Shown here in pieces: positions 47,842 through 58,793 of a DNA stretch of 64,000 nt. The notes below the pieces were generated by a model, which saw only the letters and a program-made list of their open reading frames with translations, was not told where the DNA came from and made no database searches. Each line of letters starts with the position of its first letter. Position 1 is the stretch's first letter. The stretch is taken from NCBI GenBank assembly GCA_037043015.1, contig CM073325.1, positions 16,843,001 to 16,907,000 on the forward strand, in the 5' to 3' direction. Origin of the DNA: Bryum argenteum (Eukaryota; Streptophyta; Bryopsida; Bryales; Bryaceae). The position numbers and the translations under genes were made by a program.

Positions 47842-47925
47842 TAGCTCAGGATAGCTGCAGCACGACGCAATGCAACGCTCAAACGAGGCCGAGGAGAATC
47901 GAACTCGGACCACTACAATGCCACG
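47842..47925 (-). repeat. tRNA-derived (SINE-like) segment in E1
   Basis: Read on the minus strand, it has the box-B-like GAGTTCGATTC and the downstream CTCGTTTGAGC that also follow in the E2 copy at 32246-32352. It has the same position and relative orientation in both elements. Confidence 0.5.
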
Positions 47926-48394
47926 TGAAATCATGAATGTCTTTCTGTTCACCTTTCAAGGAGACATGGAAGGACGACCCGTAATTATAATTTTCAGATT
48001 ATATAAACTGAATCATCTACATATAATTCTAACATGTGAAAGAGGAAATTGATGACGTCAGCCCTAATTAGTCTCTAAATCCTAAAACAATAAATAAAAC
48101 TTATTGATTACCGAAATGGCTATCTCAACTTTTGGTTTATATTTTGTATTTGATTTAAATTGAATTGGTTACACATGATGATGCGAGCCCATAATTTAAT
48201 TGACTTTCATTTAAATTTGCAAATGTGGATTAATTACGTAATATTGTAGGACCCCATTACCATATATCGAAATGGATACAGTACCCTATGTCCACGGTTT
48301 TGGGTACTTTTATGCCTAAAAATAACCATTTCAAAATTTTAAAACCACCTATTCCATGGTAATAGGGCCATTAACTTTTAAAATTTTTATTTCT

Positions 48395-48461
48395 TACCGC
48401 TCGAACTTTACCGCTCACCGCTCACCGCTCACCGCTCAACGCTCACACCCGTGGTTTCCCC
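48395..48461 (-). repeat. E1 right terminal inverted repeat (methyltransferase end)
   Basis: Read inward: GGGGAAACCACGGGT, GTGAGCGTTGAGCGG, then four tandem TGAGCGG-type units. Confidence 0.9.
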
Positions 48462-48471
48462 AGGCTCCGAG

Positions 48472-50180
48472 CCAGGGAGTTTCGTTGACGAAAGTGCTCA
48501 TCCTGAGCCGGTTCACAAGGCAGGAAGCTCAGAGACAGCGCCCGCCCAGAGTCTACGAATTCGGCATGCATTCATACGAGAGGGTCCAGCCAACATCTAC
48601 AAGTCTCCAAGCAGATCTTGCACACCCTAGTCACAATTACAGAACGTGGTTTCCACGAACATATTCTAAGCACACCGATCACAAGGATTAGGATTGCAGA
48701 GCAAGGTAGTTTCGTTGACGAAACTGCTCGAGGTGACCTGCTTCGCGAGGCCGCTACTACACGCGCTCCCTAAAAGTCTACGAGGTCAAGAATTGCGACG
48801 TACATTCATACCGTCCATCCCACCACCTTCTTGAGGGCTCCGAGGCAAGGTACATTCGTTGACGAAGGTGCTCGAGGTGAGATGGTTCAAGAGGCCGTTA
48901 CAACATGCGAGACAAATCACGAGAGTATGAAAATGCAAATTCAGCGGAGGAAAAACAAAACTCTCCCAGCCAGTTTCTAATAGGCTCCGAGCCAGGGAGT
49001 TTCGTTGACGAAAGTGCTCATCATGAGCCGGTTCACAAGGCAGGAAGCTCAGAGACAGCGCCCGCCCAGAGTCTACGAATTCGGCATGCATTCATACGAG
49101 AGGGTCCAGCCAACATCTACAAGTCTCCAAGCAGATCTTGCACACCCTAGTCACAATTACAGAACGTGGTTTCCACGAACATATTCTAAGCACACCGATC
49201 ACAAGGATTAGGATTGCAGAGCAAGGTAGTTTCGTTGACGAAACTGCTCGAGGTGACCTGCTTCGCGAGGCCGCTACTACACAGCGCTCCCTAAAAGTCT
49301 ACGAGGCTGCGAATTGCGACGTACATTCATACCGTCCATCCCAGCCACCTTCTTGAGGGCTCCGAGCAAGGTACATTCGTTGACGAAGGTGCTCGAGGTG
49401 AGATGGTTCAAGAGGCCGTTACAACATGCAGACAGCGCTCGCTGAGAGTATGAAAATGCAAATTCAGCGGAGGAAAAACAAAACTCTCCCAGCCAGTTTC
49501 TAATAGGCTCCGAGCCAGGGAGTTTCGTTGACGAAAGTGCTCATCATGAGCCGGTTCACAAGGCAGGAAGCTCAGAGACAGCGCCCGCCCAGAGTCTACG
49601 AATTCGGCATGCATTCATACGAGAGGGTCCAGCCAACATCTACAAGTCTCCAAGCAGATCTTGCACACCCTAGTCACAATTACAGAACGTGGTTTCCACG
49701 AACATATTCTAAGCACACCGATCACAAGGATTAGAATTGCGGAGCAAGGTAGTTTCGTTGACGAAATCGCTCCAGTGACTGCCATGAGGCCGCTACTACA
49801 CAGCGCTCCCTAAAAGTCTACGAGGCTGCGAATTGCGACGTACATTCATACCGTCCATCTCAGCCACTTTAATAAGGGCACCGAGCAAGGTACATTCGTT
49901 GACGAAGGTGCTCGAGGTGAGATGGTTCAAGAGGCCGTTACAACATGCAGAGAGCGCTCGCTGAGAGTACGAGAATGCGAATTCGGCAATGGAAATACAA
50001 AACTCTCCCAGCCTGCTTCTAATAGGTTCCGAGCCAGAGAGTTTCGTTGACGAGAGTGCTCATCATGAGCCGGTTCACAAGGCAAGAAGCTCACTAGAAA
50101 AAGCCCGCTCAAAGTCTACGAATTCGGCATGCATTCGAACGAGAGGATCCAGCCAACATCTACAGGGTTCAGACTAGATG
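48472..50180 (+). repeat. Satellite array with TTCGTTGACGAA palindromes, main part
   Basis: A higher-order unit of about 520 bp is repeated more than three times. Each unit has three subunits (about 230, 150 and 144 bp) marked by variants of the palindrome: AGTTTCGTTGACGAAACT, CATTCGTTGACGAAGG and GTTTCGTTGACGAAAG. The first form is at 48709, 49229 and 49752, so the period is 520-523 bp. Copies are nearly identical, which indicates recent homogenisation. Long reading frames here (with a repeated FVDE) are by-products of the repeat. Confidence 0.92.
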
Positions 50181-51700
50181 TAGCACACTCTCATCACAAT
50201 TACGAAGAGAGGATACTGCGAGCAGATCTTTCACATTCTATGATGAGAATATCCTAAAGCGAGCAAAGGAGTTTCAGTGTCAGGCAGGGCAACGATGCTT
50301 CGAATGCCGGCATGAATTTAAACGAGGCTCCAGCGAGCTTCTACAGTGCGCAAGGGTCATGCTCGAGGTCTTAGTCACTATGAATTCGGGCTTCGCAATC
50401 AAACGAGGATCCACGAGCATATTACGGGCAAGGTAGTTTCAGTTCCAAGCAAGGCAACCAGGCTGCAACTTCTGGCACGCATTCAATCGAGATTGATCGT
50501 CTTCCACATGGCTCAACGGTCAAGCTCGTGAGTCAATGACGCCGCAAATTCGTAGTACACAACTCGGCCAAGCCTCGATCTTTCAATCATCCAAATCACA
50601 GCGGGCAAGGCAATTTCGTTGACGAAAGTCTCGACGTGAGCAGCTTCACGAGTCCGCTACTACCCGGACAACAGCTCTCGCTGATAGTCCACGAGGCTGT
50701 GAATTCGGCAAAGCATTCAATCGTCCCTCTCATGCAGGTTCTACTAGGCTCGGAGCCATGTACTTTCGCTGTAGATAGTGCTCGAGGTAAGCAGGTTCCC
50801 AGAAAGCAAGCCCACGCTCCATTCTCATGCTGAAAGTAAAGAGGTTGCGAATGGGGCTAATATTCAAACGAGGATCTAAGCCGGCTTCTATACGGCTCCG
50901 AGCATATCTTTCACATTCAAATGACAACACATCTTTCGCATTCAAACGAGGTTCCAGCCGGCGTTGACAGGGCTTCGAGCAGATCTTGCACACTCTACTC
51001 ACATGAACAAAACAAGGATTCGGGGAGCATAATTCAAGCACACCGATCTGAAGTATTAAAATTCTTGAGCAAGGATGTTTCGTTGACGAATGTGCCGAGG
51101 TGAAGTGGTCCACCGATCTCCAACGACTGTCAACGAGGATGGGAATTTCGCCCGGCTCGATGCTCATCTTTGAAGTGCACGAGGTCATGAGTTCGGCCAT
51201 GCTTTCCATCGTCCCCACGAACCTACTACGTGGCTTCAAGCAAGGTAGTTTCGCGGACGAAACAACTCAAACAGAGCACATTCACGAGGCACTGGTTCAT
51301 TCACGAGGCACCGGTTCACGCCGAAAAAAGATGTCGCGAATTCGGTCATGCCTTCAAACTACCTTCCCACCAAACTTGTACATGGCTACAAGCGAGTAGA
51401 TTCGCATTCTAAGCACAAAATGCAACGAGGATTCCGCGAGCATGTTCTAACCACACCAATCTCGCGAGCAAATCCGTCAATGTCAATGCTCATGCAAAAA
51501 GTCTACGAGGTCATGAGGCTACGAGGCTCGAGGTCGCGATGTCGCGAGGGTCAGCGAGGTCATGAGGTCATGAGTCTACGAGGTCCGCGAGGTCATGCGA
51601 GTCTACGAGGCTGCATTCAAACGAGGATACCAGCCGGCTTCTACTGGGCGCAATTGTCGAGCTCAAATTCATTGACGCTTCAAATTCGGCCATGCACTGA
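50181..51700 (+). repeat. Decayed edge of the same satellite
   Basis: Degenerate units continue with recognisable words (GCTCGAGGT, CATTCAAACGAGG, CTACGAGG) and palindrome variants near 50609, 51075 and 51250. Around 51490-51615 there is a short region dense in GAGGTCATGAG-like words. Divergence rises to the right, the usual look of a satellite edge. Confidence 0.7.
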
Positions 51701-53081
51701 CATTCTGAGAAGAAAAATCATCACATACCTGCTCAGGAAAGCATATGCCCTTCGACGCGATTGTCTAAACTTTGGTGACCTCGAACTTCCCAGTGGTTTT
51801 CCGGTACATCCTTCGCCACCCAGAGATCAAAAACGTGGAGGGGGCGCTTACATCAACGACTTTGCTTGGGTCCTGCATTGCCGTTATCTCCCCTCCGCAG
51901 CCTCGCCATCTTCGATTCACACAGAAATCGAAAGAAAGAAAGCTTAATTCCTCTCTCTCGCGATAGTACTTCGTTCTAGCAATGTATCTCTCCCACCCGC
52001 ACCAAACCCGATCTCCTTCAGCAGCTTCTCGGTTTTCAACATGACCTCCGATCATGAGCCTCACACAAACACCGAGGATATCCGGGAACCTTATCACGGA
52101 AGTCACGCTCATCTCTCTCGCTACAGCCCACCCGATATTACACCATCGGCACTTTCGAGATAAGGCACCTCGGTGGAGTCACCCGCTTATGCGGCATCAC
52201 CGTTATGCGCGATGATACCACATCATCTGCAACAAGGCCGGCATTTAAGATCTCAAAACATCCGATCCTACGCGGGGGGTCTACTATCTGCGGTCAACGA
52301 TCTGATCGGGAGGGTGATGTAACTTTGGTGCCCGTCTCCGATGACTCTGCATGAAATCCGGCCTCTGCTGGCAGTTCAGTCCAGATCCTCCACCGAATTG
52401 CTAGAATGCCGTGTGCTAAAGGTATAAGCTTCTAGCTACTAAGTCAAACAATTCTGGCTTCTACGCAAAAACCGATATCCCGTAGACGGCTTCGTGCGCC
52501 AACACTCTACATAGAAGCTACTATCAGTTCACTTCTACTTTATTCGTCCAAAACATACGCAGCTTTATAATACCAGCGCGAATAATAATGATAAACAGCC
52601 TTACTCGATAGCTCACGATGGAAGCTTTTTTGTTCGCACTTATATCCTTTAATTCTACATGACTTCATGACTTTGATGATGAGAGAGTTTGGTACGTGAA
52701 TGTCGCTTCAATGCGACTATCTGCCAATGCCGCCGTCTTATGCTACCCGGGCGTCCGCAGACGCAGATGGACGATAGTGCTAGATGGGGAGTTTGCCGTA
52801 TAACATAATAAAATGATGATTTACTGCGACATGAGTGGTTTCGTAACGTATATAACAATATATAGATAAGATATCACTATTTTTATTTTTCTTCTTATAT
52901 AGCACCGAATATGAGTTTAGAATGTTCTCTACTAAAAATGTCATCTAAGAATTGTTGGGCTATGGTCTTTATTCATGGGCGACCGTCTCACATAAATTGG
53001 ACTTTTTCCACAATATATCCAATTTCTGTTCTAATACATGTAGAATAAAAGGCTTCAATGGGTCTATATCCTAGTCGCACG
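51701..53081. other. Gene-free part of E2
   Basis: A moderately GC-rich stretch to about 52560, then AT-rich. I see no supported gene and no repeat with a clear period. Confidence 0.45.
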
Positions 53082-53889
53082 TTAACTATCAGCATCTGCT
53101 TCGTCCACGTCCTCACGGTCGGCCCAGGGGAACTCATTATTGTCTATCAACCAACATTGAATGAAGCCATTAGGGTGTTCATAAATCATAAACTCAGGTC
53201 GACATCCTAGATCTACCTCCTCTCTAAGGTTTGGGAATTGTACCGGTAAACGTTCCGGGTCTAATTCCATTTCGTCTTTTTCTTCATGGCCATCCACTGC
53301 ATTCCGTTCTTCCACTTGACATTTCTGGCTTGCTCCATGTGTTTCGGCTTCAAATTGTGCGAGGATGAACACCAAAGATGTCATCAACGAATGTCTCCAT
53401 ATCATCCCACCGAACAAACCCATTAAAACATTTAAGATCAGACATCACATCAACTTTAACACATTGTGCAAAACCTGGACTCCCATTTATACTTACTACT
53501 TTTTCGAACTCTTTATCCACGCCATCACGTTCAATTTCTTGAGATCCACTCCCCGCTGCGATTTCTTACTAGCATCTACCTCCTTCACTCCTTCGTTCCA
53601 ATCAAGCCGTTCTTCTTCGTCTTCACCCGTCAGATTCTCGCAACATCGTCCAAGTACAATGTTCGAATCTTTACATTCCTTCTAAACCTCCCGGAAGGAA
53701 CTCATCAATCGTTTCATCTATGTCTTGCATATGATCGTCATCGACACATCCGCGCATCTTTCTTCCGCATGGCACTCCGCCGCAATGCTTTCGATCCGAA
53801 AACTTTATGCCACCTCTTCTCTTCTTCTTCCCGCGTACTCCATCCTTCCCTCTCTCGACTTGACTACTATCACCCTCCATTGCAAACAA
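53082..53889 (-). pseudogene. E2 small protein gene, homologue of the E1 small gene
   Basis: Read on the minus strand from a Met at 53877 or 53889, it has GKKKRRGGIKF near codon 22, then an acidic DDDHMQDIDE stretch. After frame breaks and a likely intron (GTAAGT near 53495), the last exon (to 53082) ends with PEFMIYEHPNGFIQCWLIDN. The E1 copy keeps the same order and both motifs. It is divergent from the transposase at 54503. The function is unknown: a basic patch followed by acidic runs suggests a nuclear accessory protein of the element, which is inference only. Confidence 0.55.
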
Positions 53890-54502
53890 TCACAAACTCC
53901 TCGCTCTTAAGACACGATATTCTCAAAAGTGACTGGAGAATACAACTATATCATACAACAGAAACAAAGAGGAATATCTCTTGTAACCCGATGACTTTAT
54001 ACTCTTTGGATGCGCCGTTCTTCCTAAACCCTAACTACTCTAAACGCGTAACCCATTAACACTCATAGCCACTTTCGCACACCGATGCAGTACAAAATCT
54101 TTTACCCAGATTCCGTGTCTGACACTATATACTAATCTATTTTCAAGTAGCCTTTCTGGCGCACTTATTCTCTGACACTGGCGGCCGCCGTCTCGAATTC
54201 AAATCTCAATTCCTTAATTAGTTTTACCATCTTAATACTTGTGCTTAATTAATGCGCGTGTTCAATATTTAAACAAAGTGGTTGTAAGATACGTTTTAAA
54301 TACGTATACGTTGTGGAGTTCGTACGTCCAATATTAGCCTCACATCCAACCTCTTCGAATATCTTTCACTAGATAATTTTGCAACTCTTTTTACATTTAC
54401 TACTTACAAGAGTACATTATTTTAGTACATAAACATCGCCGCAGGTACTCATTATCTCTTTTGTACCACTCGTTCGTCCATTCTCTTGTACTAGCTTCAA
54501 TC

Positions 54503-57500
54503 ATGGCTTCCTCCTCTCAGAAACCTTGCCCGGATTTGATCGAGATTAAGTCGCTTGCCTCGATGTCCCCGCTTGTCCTCCTCCTCCTCGCCCTCATGGC
54601 GTGGCTCAAGTCATGGCTTCCACCACGGAGCCTCCTTCTCTGGATTTGATCGAAATTAAGTCGATCCGCCTCGATGTCCCTCTCTGTCTTCCTCCTCCGC
54701 CCCGATGGTGTGGCTGAAGTAACCTCTTCTTGGCTTGCAATTCGCTTTGGCTATGATGTATCCACATTGTGGTTAGAAACCGACGTTCTTGATCCTCAAA
54801 CTTATCATGTCCTGTACTCCACGGTTGTAGAACCAGTCGTCTTAGATAATAACGCTACCATGTGGAAGCTCAAGTCGAAAAAGTATCGCCCATACGGTTT
54901 GACAGAGTCGGCTATGAACGCATCCACTCAACTTCTAACACCTCGTAGCTCCTCCACGATCTCTAACGTTGGTCCCCTCTTTGCTCGTGTCAAGATCGAA
55001 CCAGGCAAGCGTGTTAGTATCGATATATCAAATTCATCCGATGACGAACGAAAGCCATCGGTTCCACCCCGTCGTCCTTCAAATGCAAGCTTCCATCCAT
55101 CTCCTCTATTTCTCGTAACTCTTTTCAATCAACGCCCTCTTCGTTAGCCTCTCCCACACCATCCTCTCAAACAGAAAACCCAAAAACATTCTTCCATGTC
55201 TCACGCAAACTTGGTAGCATGCCCGTAGCAAGAATATACTCAAGAAACTAGATTTCAATTCCATCCCTACTCACATTGTATCCTTTCTGCCTCCATCTTT
55301 TAATGGAGATGCCCTATATGTCCTCCCCCCGGCACTTCCTTCCGCTGTACTCAAGAATGCAAGATCAATGGAAGGGATGGACAAACGGTATGACGGACAT
55401 GTCCGGACTAGGACGATGACAACTAACATCAAGAAACACCCTGGGCTTGTCATTTCGATATTCAAATTGCGTAGGTCATCTCCAATGCCACAATGACAAG
55501 TGTCCTTTCTTGAACGGCCGGATCGTGCGGCGGAGTCAATGAGGTGGAGTTTGAAGGTATCACCAAAGAACCTTTTTCAATAAGTGAACCGCCTCCCTCA
55601 TCGTCCACCCTAGTCTCAGTAAGATTTGCGAGAGAACCTCCATCTGCGTTGCTTTGTGTCCCCGCCAAAATCTTCTACGTCTTTGGAGATGATATTCAAG
55701 AGCGTGCATGTGTGCATATCGGTACCCACGAGCACCTGTCAAAGTCGGAGACTATAGATGCGCACGTCAAATGATAGATGAGTTAATCGAACAAAGATGT
55801 TGACCGCAACCCCCAAGCAACAATTTCGAAAATTGTCTTGGAGACGAGCAAGGACGTAGTAGGTAACATTCTTCTCTACGCGACGAAGATGACCCCAAAT
55901 CCGGACACCTAACTCTTGAAGAACTTGAGCCGATTTTTGATCGATGTAAACTCTTGAACTCTCCAAGCTTGCGGAATCGTATCTATTCTTTCAAGTACAT
56001 GCGCAGATTTGGCATCCTTGATGGCATCACGAAGCTAAGAGGACTCAAAGAATCGGGCGTACGTGCAACGCAACAACATGTTCCCGGCCAAGGGGACGAT
56101 TCTCGATAAAGTCTTCATTTTTAAGATGTCAGAAGTTGGACCCGGTAGTGGTGTCGACCTTGTCCGCCGGATGCAACCTGGAGGCGACCTCTCCAATGCA
56201 TGGATGATGTTTGACCATGTCAAACGAGTGAAGCCATGGACTACCATGGCGTGCCATGTGTACGACCCTAATTACCCAAGATTCTAACCATTGCATGTTC
56301 AGATTTTCAATCTGAAGATACTCAAGCTCAACTTGTCTTTTGGAGGAATCTCAACCACGTCATGGCTAGGCACGGAGTACACAAACCTAAGTTTCAAGGA
56401 TTTATGGCTGACAGTGCTCAAGCCAACTGGAACGCAGTGCGGATCGTTTACGGCTCTGGAGATCCTTCAATTCCCATGGAAGACCAAGAACGTACTTGTT
56501 ACTTTCATTGGACGCAATCATTAGAAACTCATACCAAGAAGTACATCGTCCACGAATTGCAAGATCAACATCGGGTCCTCTGTAAGCAATACAAGGATGC
56601 TCGTTCATCCGATGAAGCTGAGACCCGGTATTTGGCAATCAGAGCGTGGTGGTCATCCTCAAACGCCACCTCCGAAAATGGCCTCTACCACCTTGGCCTA
56701 TGGCTTTCGTATTGGCATCACCGCTATAGACAGTGGGGTGGATTCATGGAACTGGTAAGTAAATGCTTACTACGGTAATTTTCAAGTTATAGCAATTTCG
56801 ATTTTACAATTAAGTTGGGATAAATGTAAATTATTATTTCTTTCCAATAAAAGTTAAAATAAAAAAATATCTATTTTTAGGAGGCAATTTCGTCAACGAA
56901 ATAGCCTCTTCCTACACTTTGAGCTTGACATCACTATTTATGTACTGTCAGGAACAAAAATTATCTCCGAAGAGAGCTAGGTGAGATGCCATCCCGCAAC
57001 CTTGCGGAATCCATTCATAACAAATGGTTGCAAGCTTCGGGAAATAAGGGTGGTGATCTCTATATGGCAGCTGTTGATGATTACGTTCGTGCTTTCCTTC
57101 AAGTTGTGGGTTACTATCAATACACCAAAGGTGGAGCGGGTGGACATGGTCCGTCTAGGAGGAACTCCGACTTCGCAGCCGCACAACGCAAGGCTCATAG
57201 AACCGCGATCCATCGCCTCTCAATAAGGCCGTAATAGAGTTCCCGGAGGTCGATATATTTTGTACTCGCGATGCTCACTTGGAGGGTGCCGAGATTTTTG
57301 GTTCGAAGAAACGTAAGCGTGATGTTCCAATCGGAGCGGAAGAGGAAACCCATAGGCCTGACACTGTGAATTTCTCGCGTCCCGAATCGGGAGAAGGGTT
57401 ACGAGGGGTTGTGCTGAGAGTTTGACAACTATTCACGAGGACGACGAAGACGAAGCACGCCCAATCGAATCTTCCCCATCCGCTGGTGCCTCTATTAATC

Positions 57501-58394
57501 GGGTGACAAACAGTGACAAGAGACAAAAGTGAACGAAAACTTATGGCATATTGCTCGATTGAAGGAGCCCTCACCTAAGTCCTGTTAAGACAAAGATGCA
57601 GATGACGAAGAAGAAATGCGAGTCTCGTATAGTGCAAAACGGGAAGTCCACACCTGCACCAACTTATACCGGAATATGGATGCCTCCAAAAAATGGTCAC
57701 CGCAAGAAGGTGGAGAAGTTTTATTTCTGCCCCGACGATATTGAGAGGTGTGTGAAGGGCACTCGTCGGAAGTGGGTGGAGCCGTTCTCTCGAATCAAGA
57801 TCAACCCCAATCCCAACAATCTGCCCGTGAAGATAGGGACAAATCGACACGTTCGGAGATGGAGGCGTTAGAGAATGCCGGTTTCCGACTCCCTCGTAAG
57901 GAGACTACCACTCAACCGCACTTTCAACAATGCATCTGCGCCACGGGACTGTCTACATATTCCCGTGCCGGGAGAATGCGGATGTCTTCCCAAAATCAAG
58001 GAAGTCAAGGAACCTCCGACGATCCGCAACGTAACTTTCTAAGCACACACGGAATATTGATTCCGCCCGTGCGATGCGGCGAAAGATACTAAAGGTCACT
58101 ATGGTCCCATCGCCGGGAATTGGATGCATTATTTCCATGGAGTCGATTCGCAATCGATTTATCAACTATCAATAGGTGCATTACCGTTGCACTTGTCCGG
58201 TGTTTAAAAGCACAATTGCAAAATTAGGGCGGAGAGGAGAACCGTATAGACCTTGTAAGCACCTATACTATGTCTTTGTGTTGATATGCAAGTTTGAACC
58301 AGATGTAGACCTCTTCATCCATGCGCCTACCCTAAGTTTCAACGAGGTGAAGATGATCATGGAGAGAGGCATCCTTGAGCTCGCCATAGTTTAG
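54503..58394 (+). pseudogene. E2 MULE-type transposase with DDE core and SWIM finger, damaged
   Basis: MASS at 54503 is shared with E1. Next comes a tandem duplication of about 110 bp (54502-54611 and 54612-54720), then DGVAEVTSSWLAIRFGYD (about 54708). Cys/His zinc-binding segments follow at about 55470-55760 (CVGHLQCHNDKCPF; then CVHIGTHEH). The catalytic region covers 56060-56760: MACHVYDPNY carries the first acidic residue (about 56250), FMADSAQANWNAVR the second (about 56400), and CYFHWTQSLETHTKK the usual C-x2-H-type strand. After an intron comes LGEMPSRNLAESIHNKW (about 56970). The SWIM finger is near the C-terminus (CTCP, 18 residues, CKH at about 58190-58260). The frame changes several times (for example near 55230, 55480 and 55640), so it is inactive. 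It would be the autonomous transposase of this family. Confidence 0.78.
56760..56965 (+). other. Transposase intron carrying a long palindrome at 56881-56908
   Basis: After a GTAAGT donor at about 56755, the AT-rich intron contains GAGGCAA-TTTCGT-CA-ACGAAA-TAGCCTC, a 28-bp inverted repeat with one mismatched pair. Its core is the same TTCGTCAACGAA found in both satellites. Confidence 0.7.
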
Positions 58395-58732
58395 ATGTCA
58401 TAGTTTTCCACACTTTATTCCCTATTCGCCCTTAACCCTATACCGTGTTGTGAACACGTCGTGTGACTCAATCATGCAATATAGCATTAAAAAAAATATA
58501 TTAGTATCTATGTCCACAAAATTGTTTAAGTAATGTCACACCATAAGTGTCTCCATGTCTTTTGAATGTTGTTGAAGTTTGCCAAATTTCAGAACTTTTT
58601 CCCTCATTTCCACGGGTTTGGGTTCCAAATCCACAGTAATAAGTCAGGAATATTCGAATATTCTCTAGAATATTCTGTATAAATTTAGAATTTTTATATT
58701 TTTAGTAAAATTTACCAAAAAAAGGTTCTCAC

Positions 58733-58793
58733 CACCGCTCTCCAATCTGAAATTCTCCGCTCTACGCTCTACGCTCACGCCCAAGTAACGTCC
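58733..58793 (-). repeat. E2 right terminal inverted repeat
   Basis: Read inward: GGACGTTACTTGGGC, GTGAGCG, then GTAGAGCG units identical to those of the left end of E2. Confidence 0.8.

Larger units (their letters stand above)
38571..48461. mobile_element. E1: 9.9-kb MULE-type element with TIRs and 10-bp target duplication
   Basis: AGGCTCCGAG occurs on both sides (38561-38570 and 48462-48471), and removing E1 plus one copy restores an intact satellite unit. The left end reads GGACGTTGCTACCGT and the right end, inward, GGGGAAACCACGGGT. Both are followed by GTGAGCGTTGAGCGG and further GTGAGCGG repeats. A 9-11-bp duplication is typical of Mutator-like elements. Cargo from left to right: transposase (-) lacking its catalytic centre, small gene (+), ParB-like/methyltransferase gene (+). 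It is younger than the satellite and E2, into which it inserted. Confidence 0.92.
31614..58793. mobile_element. E2: large MULE-type element, with E1 and satellite nested inside
   Basis: The left end starts GGGGAACGTAGAGGC followed by GTGAGCG. The right end, read inward, starts GGACGTTACTTGGGC followed by GTGAGCG. The 15-base caps match the corresponding ends of E1 (GGGGAA at the methyltransferase end, GGACGTT at the transposase end), and both E2 ends continue with GTAGAGCG repeats unlike those of E1. Gene order is methyltransferase (-), satellite, small gene (-), transposase (+), identical to E1 in inverted orientation. It measures 27,180 bp, or about 17.3 kb without E1. The flanks (CATTAACTTA and GTGTCCTCGT) do not match, so the insertion site has been rearranged. 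Confidence 0.75.

Noticed and set aside
48709..48724. Match of the satellite motif to the CENP-B box (YTTCGTTG start)
   Set aside because: The first eight bases fit, but the essential A and CGGG of the CENP-B box are absent. A palindromic site explains the conservation better.
48356..50180. Reading frames of 60-110 codons with repeated FVDE (and FVNEA at 61881-62766)
   Set aside because: They recur once per satellite unit on both strands and follow directly from the repeated palindrome. No domain or start context supports them.
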